Assembly: GCA_030066015.1 (NCBI GenBank)
Contig: JASJCL010000009.1
Location: 1-64,000, forward strand
Length of the DNA stretch: 64,000 nt
From: Desulfosarcinaceae bacterium
GTDB taxonomy: Bacteria; Desulfobacterota; Desulfobacteria; Desulfobacterales; Desulfosarcinaceae
Reading direction: 5' to 3'
Under the pieces are notes generated by a model that did not search any database, had not been told where the DNA came from, and worked only from the letters and a program-made list of their open reading frames with translations. The position numbers and the translations under genes are program-made. How positions within the stretch are numbered: position 1 is the first letter of the stretch; the number at the start of each line of letters is the position of its first letter. Shown here in pieces: positions 7,369 to 16,200 of this stretch.

Positions 7369-10302
7369 TCACAAGGGTGTTGCCGCCAGTGCTGCGGACA
7401 GAATCTGGATGGGATGCTGCGCCCGGCGGCCGGTGCCATCGGTAATCTGCTGGCGACAGCTCGTGCCCGCCGCCGCGATCAGGGTTTCCGGTGCCGCTGT
7501 CCGCACACTGGGGAAGAGGGCCGCCTCGCCGATGGCCATGGAGATCTCGTAGTGCTCCTGCTCGAAGCCGAAGGCCCCCGCCATGCCACAGCAGCCCGCC
7601 GCGATCTCCTCGACATCGGCGTTGGGGACGAGCTCCAGGAGGGCTACCACCTGTTCGGCGGTGCCGAAGGCTTTCTGGTAGCAGTGGGTGTGGAGCCGGA
7701 TCGTGCGCCTGGGCGGCTGGGGTGTGAAGCGCAGGCGCAGCTCGCCCGCTGCAGCCAGCTCGGCGATGAACTCCTCGAAGAAGTAGGCCTTGGCGGCGAC
7801 CTCGCGGGCCGCTTCGCTCTTGAGCAGGTCGGGGTATTCATCGCGGAAACAGGCGATACAGCTGGGCTCCACGCCGATGAGGGGCACCCCTCGGCGAATG
7901 TGGGGCAGCAGCAGTGCCACGTTGTGGCGGGCGTTGGAGCGCGCCCTGTCGAGCAGCCCTTTGGAGATGTGCGGCCGACCGCAGCAGCGTCGTCCCGGCA
8001 CCACGATCACCCGGTAGCCAGCGGCCTCCAGAACCGCTACGGCGGCCCGGCCGATCCACGGCTCGTGATAGCTGAGGTGGCAGTCGTCCCAGAGAATCAC
8101 ATCACCGCGGTTGGGCGCCGCGCCAACCTTCCGGCGTCGGTACCACTGCTGGAAGGTCTCCGCCGACAGGAGGGGCAGTCGGCGGCGGCGGTCGATCCCG
8201 AGGCCGCGCTCCAATATTCGACGGAAGACCGCGCTGCGGTAGAGACGATTGGCCAGGCGGGGGGCCTTGCTGGCCACGGCGTCGGCCTGGGGCAGGGCCG
8301 CGATGGCCCGCGACCGCAGGGGGATCCCGTGGACAGACTGGTAGTGGGCGAGAAACTCCACCTTCAGCTTGGCCATGTCCACCTTGGCGGCGCACTCGCT
8401 GCGGCAGGCCTTACACGCCAGGCAGAGATCCATGGCCCGATGGAGGGCCTCGGCGCCGAGGCCCATGGGGCCGAGGCCACCGGTGATGGCCGCCCGCAAC
8501 GCGTTGGCCCGCCCCCGCGTGCTGTGGAGCTCCGCCTTGGTCGCCCGATAGGAGGGGCACATGGTGCCGGCCGACATGGAGCGGCAGATGCCCATGCCGT
8601 TGCACATCTCCACCAGGCCGGCAAAGCCGCCGTAGGCGCTGAAGTCAAGATGGGTTTGTGCCGGCGCCAGGGGGGTGCGGTAGTCCGGGTGGTAGCGCAG
8701 CCAGCCCGTATCCCAGGGCGCGATCGGGTCGAGGATCTTGTGAGGATTGAGGCGGCCGTCGGGATCAAAGGCCCGCTTCACCGCTTTGAAGGCCTGGTGC
8801 AGGCGGGGTCCGAAGAGCTTTTCGTTGAAATAGCTGCGCGCCAACCCCTCGCCGTGCTCGCCGGTGGAACTGCCATGGTGGGCCAGCACCACGTCAAGGA
8901 TCTCATGCGCGAGCAGCTCAAGCGTCCGCAGGCCGGCCCGGGTTTTCAGATCGATCTTGAGCCCCATGTGGAGACAGCCGGCCGAGGCATGGGCGTCGAA
9001 ATTGATCTCCAGGCCATAGCGGCGGCCCAAGGCCACCACATCCTGGGTGTAGGCGGCCAGGCGCTCCACCGGGACACTGGGATCGTCGATGATCCAGATG
9101 GGCTTGTCGGCCCGGGGTTTGCTGAGGAGCAGGCCGAAGACCGCCTTGCGCAATGACCACACGTTGGCCACCTGGTCGGTGGTGTCGCAATGGGTAAGGG
9201 GCTGGCGATAGCCTGCGCGCTGCAGCCATTGGCCGAACCCGCTGAGGCGCCCCGCCAATTCCTCGGGCGTGGCCTCAGCGAACTCGACGATGAGGATGGC
9301 CCCGGGATTGCCCTGCACGAAGCGGCGCAGGCGCCGGCGATAGAGGGGATGGGCGTCGGCCAACAGGATGGAGGGGGCCGTCATCAACTCTGCGGCGGCG
9401 GGCTGATGGTCGAGGATGGCGGGCACCATCTCCAGGGCCTCGGTCGCGCCGGGAAAGTGCAGGACCATCAGGTTCACCGCCCCGGGCCGGGGCACCACCC
9501 TGAGCTTGAGGTCACCGATGACGGCCAGGGAGCCTTCGCTGCCCGCTAGGAGGGGGGCCAGATTGAAGGGAAGGCCCGCCTTGCGGTCCGCCATCAGCTG
9601 GTTGAGGCGATAGCCGGCAACGCTCCGCCAGGTGTGGGGATAGCCGGTTTCGATCTCCTCGCCGTAGGCGGCCAGAATCTCAGGGATCCGTTGATAGAGA
9701 CGGCCCTCGAGTGTGTCCCGGCGGGCCAGGGCGGCCGTTGCGGCGGTATCCACGGGGCCCAGACGGGCCCGGCTGCCGTCGGCCAGAATGACGGTCATTT
9801 CCTGGATGTAATCACCCAGCATGCCATAGCGACAGCTGTGGGCGCCGGTGGAGTTGTTGCCCGCCATTCCGCCCATGGTGGCCACCATGCTCGAGGAGGG
9901 ATCGGGACCCACCATCAGGCCGTGGGCCGCCAAGGCGGCGTTGACGGCGTCGAGGACGGCGCCGGCCTCCACCCGCACCCAGCGCTCCTGCGGTTGGATC
10001 TCCAACACCTTGTCCAGGTATTTGGAGTGATCCATAATCAGGCCGGTGCCCACGGTCTGGCCGGAGAGGTTGGAGCCGCCCCCCCGGGGGATGACGGGAA
10101 CGCCGTGGCGGGCGGCGATTGCCACCGCCGCCTGAATGTCGTCTAAATGGCGGGGCACGACCACGCCCACCGGCACCTTGCAGTAATCGGATGCGTCGGT
10201 GCTGTAGAGGTGGCGGGTAAGGGTGTCGGCGTACACCTCACCGCAGACCGCTTTTTCCAAATCGTTTACCAGGGCCTCGCGTGCCTTCCCGATTGAATCC
10301 AT
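7369..10302 (-). CDS. FAD-binding and Fe-S dehydrogenase, D-lactate dehydrogenase type (GlcD/GlpC-like fusion)
   Basis: This 977-residue oxidoreductase joins three modules. Residues about 1-250 are a FAD_binding_4 domain (PRGGGSNLSGQ, ATMGGMAGNNSTG), and about 250-510 the FAD-oxidase C domain with HASAGCLHMG and HHGSSTGEHGEG. Next comes an Fe-S part with NGMGICR...MCPSY and a CLACKACRSEC cluster motif. The C-terminal half carries two CCG motifs (RCCGRPHISKG; GCCGMAGAFGFE), as in GlpC/GlcF and heterodisulfide reductase subunits. Such fusions oxidise D-lactate or another 2-hydroxy acid and pass electrons to an Fe-S or menaquinone acceptor. The adjacent racemase homologue and TRAP importer support that role. 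No strong Shine-Dalgarno precedes the ATG. Confidence 0.9.
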   Translation of the reverse strand: MDSIGKAREALVNDLEKAVCGEVYADTLTRHLYSTDASDYCKVPVGVVVPRHLDDIQAAVAIAARHGVPVIPRGGGSNLSGQTVGTGLIMDHSKYLDKVLEIQPQERWVRVEAGAVLDAVNAALAAHGLMVGPDPSSSMVATMGGMAGNNSTGAHSCRYGMLGDYIQEMTVILADGSRARLGPVDTAATAALARRDTLEGRLYQRIPEILAAYGEEIETGYPHTWRSVAGYRLNQLMADRKAGLPFNLAPLLAGSEGSLAVIGDLKLRVVPRPGAVNLMVLHFPGATEALEMVPAILDHQPAAAELMTAPSILLADAHPLYRRRLRRFVQGNPGAILIVEFAEATPEELAGRLSGFGQWLQRAGYRQPLTHCDTTDQVANVWSLRKAVFGLLLSKPRADKPIWIIDDPSVPVERLAAYTQDVVALGRRYGLEINFDAHASAGCLHMGLKIDLKTRAGLRTLELLAHEILDVVLAHHGSSTGEHGEGLARSYFNEKLFGPRLHQAFKAVKRAFDPDGRLNPHKILDPIAPWDTGWLRYHPDYRTPLAPAQTHLDFSAYGGFAGLVEMCNGMGICRSMSAGTMCPSYRATKAELHSTRGRANALRAAITGGLGPMGLGAEALHRAMDLCLACKACRSECAAKVDMAKLKVEFLAHYQSVHGIPLRSRAIAALPQADAVASKAPRLANRLYRSAVFRRILERGLGIDRRRRLPLLSAETFQQWYRRRKVGAAPNRGDVILWDDCHLSYHEPWIGRAAVAVLEAAGYRVIVVPGRRCCGRPHISKGLLDRARSNARHNVALLLPHIRRGVPLIGVEPSCIACFRDEYPDLLKSEAAREVAAKAYFFEEFIAELAAAGELRLRFTPQPPRRTIRLHTHCYQKAFGTAEQVVALLELVPNADVEEIAAGCCGMAGAFGFEQEHYEISMAIGEAALFPSVRTAAPETLIAAAGTSCRQQITDGTGRRAQHPIQILSAALAATPL

Positions 10303-11054
10303 GCGCGCACCATAGTCGATTTGGCGATGAAATCAACCCCCCTGGTGCTGCCCTTTTACAGCCGATGCGGGGTGCTGGGCGGCCCAGGTCGGCGCCGGCA
10401 CCGCCGGCAGGATGGGCATTCCACTTCAGCGGGCGGCTGTCCATCTCGCCGGCCGGTGACGGGTGCCCTCGGCACACCGACGGCTCCGTCTGGCAAGCGC
10501 TTCTGGCGGCGGCACGGCAAGAAAATTGGCAAATCTCTCCCTCAAGACTTGCCAATCACACCCGCTGGCGCCTACACTAACTATTGGTGCTTCGCAGACA
10601 AAGAGAAGCGCGGACGAGCAGCCCGGGCGCCATCGCGCCGCTGTCGTGTCCCAAGGAGGGGTGAGCGGCGGTGGCTGCCGTTTCCGCCCCCTTCCTCACC
10701 TGCATCCCCGCTGCCCGACCTGAACCGCTGCACCGGTGAATCGCCTGCCCCACCGCACCATTTCATTGAGGTGCGGACCATACCACCCTGCTGTTGCGTT
10801 CATCACCACATCTCAGAAGCCGTTTTCAGCCCTGCGATTCATCGCTCCCCTGCGTTGGGTTCCGCGCCGCCTGCGGATCGCTTTTTGGCGTCTCAGCGGA
10901 GCGCCCTGAGAATTCTCATCAGAAGGGAGGTGAATGGTCGTTGTGGACGGCGGGCAGTCATGCGATGGAAACGGGTCTAATCCTGCGGTGATTCAGGCAT
11001 CGACCACCTGCCCGTCGATGGGTCGCTAAACCACCTTAAGAAAGGAGCAAGCCG
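10303..11054. other. Intergenic region between divergent dehydrogenase and GYD genes
   Basis: About 750 bp lie between genes transcribed away from each other. It holds an inverted repeat (10525-10556) and, near the GYD gene, a purine-rich AGAAGGGAGGTGA followed by a 31-codon frame (10934-11029) of unconvincing composition. No riboswitch class, tRNA or clear sigma-70 promoter was recognised. Longer frames here have the composition of chance GC-rich frames. Confidence 0.5.
10525..10556. promoter_or_regulatory. Inverted repeat, candidate operator upstream of the dehydrogenase gene
   Basis: Two 12-nt arms, ATTGGCAAATCT and AGACTTGCCAAT, are separated by 8 nt and match at 11 of 12 positions. The outer 8 bp (ATTGGCAA/TTGCCAAT) are perfect. 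The site lies about 220 bp before the dehydrogenase ATG in a divergent intergenic region, where a dimeric regulator would be expected to bind. It has no T-run, which argues against a terminator. The XRE-cupin protein at 2095-2673 is an obvious candidate ligand, but this is inference. Confidence 0.45.
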
Positions 11055-11405
11055 ATGCTGTGGGTATCCTATGGTAAATTGTCAAATGAGGGCCTCAAGG
11101 GCCTCGTGTCCGAGCCCCAAGACCGGGCAGAAGCCGTCGCCCGGCTCGTCAACGCTTTGGGCGGGGAGATGATCAGCTACCACATGCTGCTCAACGGCGA
11201 TATCGATTTTATCATCGTTTCGGAGATGCCCGATGATCGGGTCAAGGATAGGATCCTGGTCGACGCCCTGGTGGTGAGAAGTGCCGGGGGTGTGGAATCG
11301 GTGACAACGGTGCCGGCGCTGCAGGCCCAAGATGCAATGCCGCAGATGCAGAAAGCCAAAGATCTGTTGGCGGCCATGGCCTATCGGACGCCTGCGCAGA
11401 CCTGA
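11055..11405 (+). CDS. GYD domain protein
   Basis: This 116-residue protein has the GYD-family pattern: a first strand and short helix (WVSYGKLSNEGLKGL), a helix RAEAVARLVNALGGEMISYHMLLNGDIDFIIVSEMP, and a last part SVTTVPALQA. The GYD/dimeric alpha-beta barrel-like family has no settled function. An AGGAG Shine-Dalgarno lies 8 nt before the ATG. The C-terminal 25 residues are a charged extension. It is convergent with rubrerythrin, with a hairpin between them. Confidence 0.75.
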   Translation: MLWVSYGKLSNEGLKGLVSEPQDRAEAVARLVNALGGEMISYHMLLNGDIDFIIVSEMPDDRVKDRILVDALVVRSAGGVESVTTVPALQAQDAMPQMQKAKDLLAAMAYRTPAQT

Positions 11406-11429
11406 TGCGGCCATTGCTATAAGCGCATT

Positions 11430-11463
11430 GACAGGGAACGGGATCTTTGGCCTGTTCCCTGTC
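11430..11463. terminator. Hairpin between convergent GYD and rubrerythrin genes
   Basis: A perfect 10-bp stem (GACAGGGAAC / GTTCCCTGTC) with a 14-nt loop lies 25 nt after the GYD stop. It is followed on the plus strand by a weak pyrimidine tract (TTCCCCTC). The position between convergent genes suggests a bidirectional transcription stop, though there is no long T-run. Confidence 0.5.
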
Positions 11464-11586
11464 TTCCCCTCGTCGCAGGGTTTGAAATCCACCCCGTCCA
11501 GTCCGGCGGGAACGGGGGCTGACACACCCGCCCGCTCTTCGGCCCTTAGCGGCCATTGATCAGGCGTCAGCACCCGATGGTTGGAT

Positions 11587-12162
11587 CTACCAGTTTTCGG
11601 CCAGCAACTCGAAATAGGAGGCGGGTCGGACGCACGCCGGACAGGTATCCGGCGCGGCTGTGCCGGTATGGAGATAGCCGCAGCTGCGGCAGCGCCAGAT
11701 CGCTGCTTCGGCGCGCTTGAAGGCCCGGCCAGTGTCGAGGTTGGCAGCCAAAGTGCGGAACGCTTTCTCGTGCTGTCGTTCGGCGACGATGATGGCATCC
11801 CACAGGTCGGCGGCCCGGGCAAAGCCCTCCTCCCGTGCGACGACGGCGAAGCTGGGGTACAATTCGGTGTGCACCTTCTGCTCCAGATCGGCCGCGGCGA
11901 CCAGATTGGCAGTGGTGTCTTGGAGAACGCCGGTGAGGAAGCTGGCCGTGATCTCCAGCTCGCCGCCGTTGAAGAACTTGAAGAACCGCAGGGCGTGCTC
12001 GCACTCCTGGCCGGCCGTCTCCCGGAAGATGTGGGCGATTTGGGCGTAGCCATCCTCGGCGGCGCGGTCGGCGAAAAAGGTGTAGCGCGTCGTGGCCTGG
12101 GACTCGAAGGCATATGAGGTCAGCAGGTTTTTGGCGGTCTGACTCTCTCTGAATTTCGGCAT
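11587..12162 (-). CDS. rbr: Rubrerythrin
   Basis: This 191-residue protein has a ferritin-like diiron four-helix domain (residues about 1-145), with Glu/His ligands in YAFESQATTRYTFFA, AGQECEHALRFFKF and AERQHEKAF. A C-terminal rubredoxin domain has CRSCGYLHTG and CPACVRP. Rubrerythrins reduce hydrogen peroxide with electrons from reduced ferredoxin, rubredoxin or NADH routes in anaerobes. The gene lies 107 nt downstream of a small ferredoxin on the same strand, a natural electron donor. Full length for the family. Confidence 0.96.
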   Translation of the reverse strand: MPKFRESQTAKNLLTSYAFESQATTRYTFFADRAAEDGYAQIAHIFRETAGQECEHALRFFKFFNGGELEITASFLTGVLQDTTANLVAAADLEQKVHTELYPSFAVVAREEGFARAADLWDAIIVAERQHEKAFRTLAANLDTGRAFKRAEAAIWRCRSCGYLHTGTAAPDTCPACVRPASYFELLAENW

Positions 12163-12269
12163 ATCCTAATTCTTATCCGGATCGTTGTTGAACCAAAAAG
12201 AGCCATTGACGCGCAGGGCGCAACAGCTCTTGCCTGTCTGCTCGATGAGGGGGACAGTTTGGCGAGGGG

Positions 12270-12461
12270 CTATTCGATAATTTCGATGGCATCCGCGCCG
12301 CACTCCTCGGCGGCCTGGCGGGCGATATCCTGGAGGTGTTCCGGGACCTCGTCGTACTTCACTATCGAGAGCAGTTGATCCTCGTCGTACTCGAAGAGTT
12401 CGGGGCACAATTTGTTGCAGTTGCGGTCTCCCATGCATTGACTGGTGATGACAACCTTCAT
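12270..12461 (-). CDS. Single-cluster ferredoxin with Asp in the cluster motif
   Basis: This 63-residue ferredoxin has a motif C9-MG-D12-RN-C15-NKL-C19-P and a fourth Cys in the C-terminal EECGADAIEI. The second ligand position of the usual CxxCxxC is Asp, as in the Pyrococcus furiosus ferredoxin, so the protein may carry a [4Fe-4S] cluster with one Asp ligand or interconvert with [3Fe-4S]. The start is supported by a GGGAGGAG Shine-Dalgarno. It is upstream of and probably co-transcribed with rubrerythrin. Many acidic residues (YDEDQ, EECGADAIEIIE) fit a low-potential electron carrier. Confidence 0.88.
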   Translation of the reverse strand: MKVVITSQCMGDRNCNKLCPELFEYDEDQLLSIVKYDEVPEHLQDIARQAAEECGADAIEIIE

Positions 12462-12587
12462 CGATCTCCTCCCTCGGATTTAATGGGTTTCGGGTCGGCC
12501 TAAACGTGGAAGTGACTGGGCGTTGGAACTGGAATTCATCCGAGCATAGAAGATTTCCGGTGGGAATACAAGCCTCCGCCCCCCTCC

Positions 12588-13244
12588 TCATGGCGGCGCC
12601 GCTGGCGGCCGCTGACCATAGCCCTTGAATTTCTCCAAAACAGCGTTCATCTCCGCTTCCGACAGAATATGCGGGCGGCCGATGGCGCGGGTTTGGTAGT
12701 AAAGGCGGGCCACCAGTTCGATCTCCTCGGCCACGGCAAAGGCACGTGTCAGGGAGGGGCCCACGGCCACCAGCCCGTGGTTGGCCAGCAACACGGCCTG
12801 GTCCTCTCCGATGGTGGCGATGATGCCGGCGGCCAGTGCGGGGGTTCCGAAAGTGGCGTAGGGGGCCACCCGCACCTTGTGGCCGCAGTAACCCACCAGG
12901 TAGTGGACGGCGGGGATCTCCTCTCGCAGGCAGGCAAAGGTGGTGGCGTAGACCGAGTGGGTGTGGACCACGGCGCGGATATCGGGGCGGTGATCGTAGA
13001 GGGCCAGGTGGAATCCCAGCTCGCTGGAGGGCGTGAGACCGTCGGCGAGACGCTCCCCGCGGCGATCGGTGACCACCAGCTGCTCCGGTGTCAAGTCCGC
13101 GTAAGCGATGCCGCTGGGGGTGATGGTAACCCGGCCGCCGTCATCCAGTGCGCTGATATTGCCGCCGCTGCCGGTGGTCAGTCCTGCCGCCGCCATCTTG
13201 CGTCCAACCGCCACGATCTCCATTGCCAGTGCCGCCGCCGCCAT
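12588..13244 (-). CDS. Class II aldolase/adducin family protein
   Basis: This 218-residue protein resembles L-fuculose-phosphate aldolase and its relatives. The zinc ligands and catalytic base are visible as HTHS (about residues 91-94), ANHG near 153-156 and the Glu in PSSELGFH. The start at 13244 has a GGAGGAGGG Shine-Dalgarno, 27 nt after the stop of the large GlmS-like gene, so the two are probably co-transcribed. The exact sugar phosphate is unknown; the family also includes methylthioribulose-phosphate dehydratase and ribulose-phosphate epimerases, which cannot be excluded. Confidence 0.85.
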   Translation of the reverse strand: MAAAALAMEIVAVGRKMAAAGLTTGSGGNISALDDGGRVTITPSGIAYADLTPEQLVVTDRRGERLADGLTPSSELGFHLALYDHRPDIRAVVHTHSVYATTFACLREEIPAVHYLVGYCGHKVRVAPYATFGTPALAAGIIATIGEDQAVLLANHGLVAVGPSLTRAFAVAEEIELVARLYYQTRAIGRPHILSEAEMNAVLEKFKGYGQRPPAAPP

Positions 13245-13270
13245 CTGCCTGCCCTCCTCCCCCCGTGTCG

Positions 13271-16200
13271 TTAACCTTTCCTTGCGGCCAGGGCCACCAG
13301 GATCTGCTCGCCGATCTTTTCGGCCGACAGGCCGAAGAGGTCTTCCATGGGGGCCATATCGATGTAGGCGTCCTCCCATTTGGCGCTGCTCTCCTGAACG
13401 ATGTTCTGGATGTGTTCGAACTTGCCGCCCAGCGCCTTGATTTTGCTGGCCAGGGGAACGGCATCCTTGAAGGCGATGTTGAGCAGCAGAAGGTTGGCGA
13501 TCTGGTTGGGTTTGGACGGGTCATTGGAGATGACGGGGATGACCACGATGCTGCGCCCATCCTTGCGCCCTTTGCCGATGTAGACGTTGCCCTGGCGCAC
13601 GATGATGCGCTTGGTCCCTTTGAGGAGGGTGTCGCTCTCGACCCGAGACGGTAATTCGGCCAGGATGCCGCCTTTTTTCAGGACCTCGATGGTGGTCTCG
13701 TCGGTGATCTCCCCCAGAAGGTTGAGATGGTCGATCTGGTAGAGAATCGATCCATTGATGCGGTCGATGACCCCTTGAAGGTTCTTCAGGACGATGATGT
13801 TGCGGTTGATGAGCTGACCCAGTCCGATCTCATGAACGGCCAGCGCATCGAAGAGGATACCCTCCACCTTTTCGCTGATGCGACTGGTGCCCACGGTGAC
13901 GGTCTTGGCCTGGTGCTTAATGGCGTCCACCGGCCGCGACATCTGATTTATGGCCTCCCCGATGTGGGTGTAAAAGGTCTTGAGCATGTTGGCCGCCGTC
14001 CCCTTCACCTTGAAATCGATCTCGAAATCGGAGACCGGCAGGCGACCGGTGAGGTATTTCAGCAGCAGGGTCAGATCGGCGGCGAACCCGAAGCCGGCCG
14101 GCAGCCCGCCCTCTTGGCGGCGGGCTCTGAAGCGGCGGTAGAAGGCGGCGATCTTCTCACGGAAGGATTTCTCCAGGACCACCTCGTAGACATCCAGCCC
14201 CTCGTCTGCATAGCGATCGATGGTGGTCTGCAGGTCGCTGCGGAAGGTGTGCAGGAAGCGCGACCCCTCATTGATGGCCAGAGCGGCGTAATACCCCCAT
14301 ATGTGACCCACCAGGGTGTTGAGGATGGGGGCCAGGTGGGGGCTGACGGCGGGAACCTGGAAGAGGTCGGCGGCATACGCGCCAAAACGCTCCTCTCCCT
14401 CATCGGCAATGACGACAGGGGTGGCTTTGTGGGCCTTGAAGATCGCCGTGTCTTTGATGATATCGCCGATGACGGTACCGCTGGTGCCAGCCGCACAGAC
14501 GATGATGAGGGGCTCCGAAGAGAGATCGATGTGCTTTTTGTCCTCCACGTAGTCGCTGGAGATGGTCTTGTAGCAGAGCTCGCTGAGCTTGATACGGATC
14601 TCGTCCGCGGCGGCCTTGTTGGGCCCGCTGCCCACGGCCGCCCAATAGGTTTTGGTGGGGGCCAGGCGGCGGGCCGAGACGGCGATCGCCTCTCTAAGGC
14701 GCAGTACCTGGCGCATATGGTGGGGCATGCGACTGAGCTCCTTGAGCTCGTTGGAGATGAATTGTTCGCTGCGACGGCCCAGAACAGCGGCCACCTTGAG
14801 AGAGAGCAGGGCGCCGGCCACGATCTGGGAGTAGAAGGCTTTGGTCGAGGCCACCGACATCTCGATGTCCCGCCCGCTGCTGGTGTAGATAACCCCATCG
14901 ACCTTGAAGGTCAGGTCGGAGTCGCGACGATTGACGATGGCCAGGGTGTGGGCGCCGCGCTCGCGCACCATGTCCACGGTGCGGTTGGTATCGGTGGTGG
15001 TGCCCGATTGACTGATGGCCACTACCAAAGTGTCCGCCATGGCGGTTTGGGCGTCCCCCTCGGCCAGGCGGAAGCCGCTCAGCTCCGAGGCCTTGAGGGC
15101 GGCGATCATCAGGTCGGGGTCTGCGGCGTAGGCATTCAGGATATCGGCACAGGCCTGAGCGGCGATGCCGGCAGTGCCCTGGCCGACGAAATAGACCCGA
15201 CGAATCCTGCCCGCTTGAAGGGCTTCGGTCAATGATGCGGGAAAGGCCTTCTCGTCCAAGGCGATGACGTGGCGTTCCTCGGTGGCCGACGACTCGGCCG
15301 GAGGCGTTTCTTCGGGAGCGGCCACACTGCGGGGGACCGCCTCCCCGGGAACGACTTTCCAGCGGTTTTGAAGCGTCATCTCCACCGAGCGCGGCGATTC
15401 GGAGATCTCTTTGAGGAAGTAGTGGGGGAAGTCCTGCCGGTCGATGTCGCGGGAGGTGATCTCGGTGGTCTGCAGATCCGCCTCGCCCAAGGCCACCGGT
15501 GTGCCGTCGTGGTAAATGGCTGTGATGCCGGCCAGGCCGCCTGCGCTGTCCTGATCGAGGATGAAGATCTGTCCCTGAACGGGTCCGTTGGGGCCTTCGA
15601 TCATCTGCTCGCCATTCATCTTGACGAAGCGGTCGGTCTCCTCCACAAACCCATATACCTCGGAAGTGGGCATATAGTGATTGTCGGCGATGCCCACAAA
15701 GACCGCCTGACCGCTGCCCTTCTGGCTGAGGAAGAATTTACCGGGGGCCAGGTCGGTGTGCATGCTGATGGCGTGAGAACCCTCGAAATCGTTTACCGCC
15801 CGCCGGAAGGCCTCTGCTACGCTGTGGCCCTGGTTCAGATAGTGTTCGATCTGGAGGGGGATCACCTTGGTGTCGGTGGTGATGGCGGCTGGAATGGCCA
15901 CCCCCTCGGCTTCCAGCGCGTTCTTGAGGGCCAGGTAGTTGTCGATGTCGCCGTTGAGGCAGACGTGGATAAGGCCCTTGGTTTGGGGGGGGGCAGCGTT
16001 CAGGGCGTTGTCCACCGGGTGGCAGTTGGGTTCGGTGATGGCCCCCACCGAGGCCCAGCGGGTGTGGGAGGAGACGGTGAACGTGGCGAAGTCGCTGGCC
16101 GCCATCTGGGCCAGGACCTTGTCGGCGGCGATCTGCTGCCGCAGAAACCCGATGTTGTCGCCCAGACTGCCGATCTCGGCCGCGATCTTATAGGTCAGGG

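Noticed and set aside
6403-9156. 917-codon plus-strand frame opposite the dehydrogenase and larA genes
   Set aside because: It is antisense to two well-recognised enzymes, has no family features, and is explained by GC-rich third positions leaving few stops on the opposite strand.
10934-11029. 31-codon frame after AGAAGGGAGGTGA ahead of the GYD gene
   Set aside because: It has a good Shine-Dalgarno-like stretch, but the peptide has no regulatory codon run, hydrophobic helix or family likeness; chance is likely.
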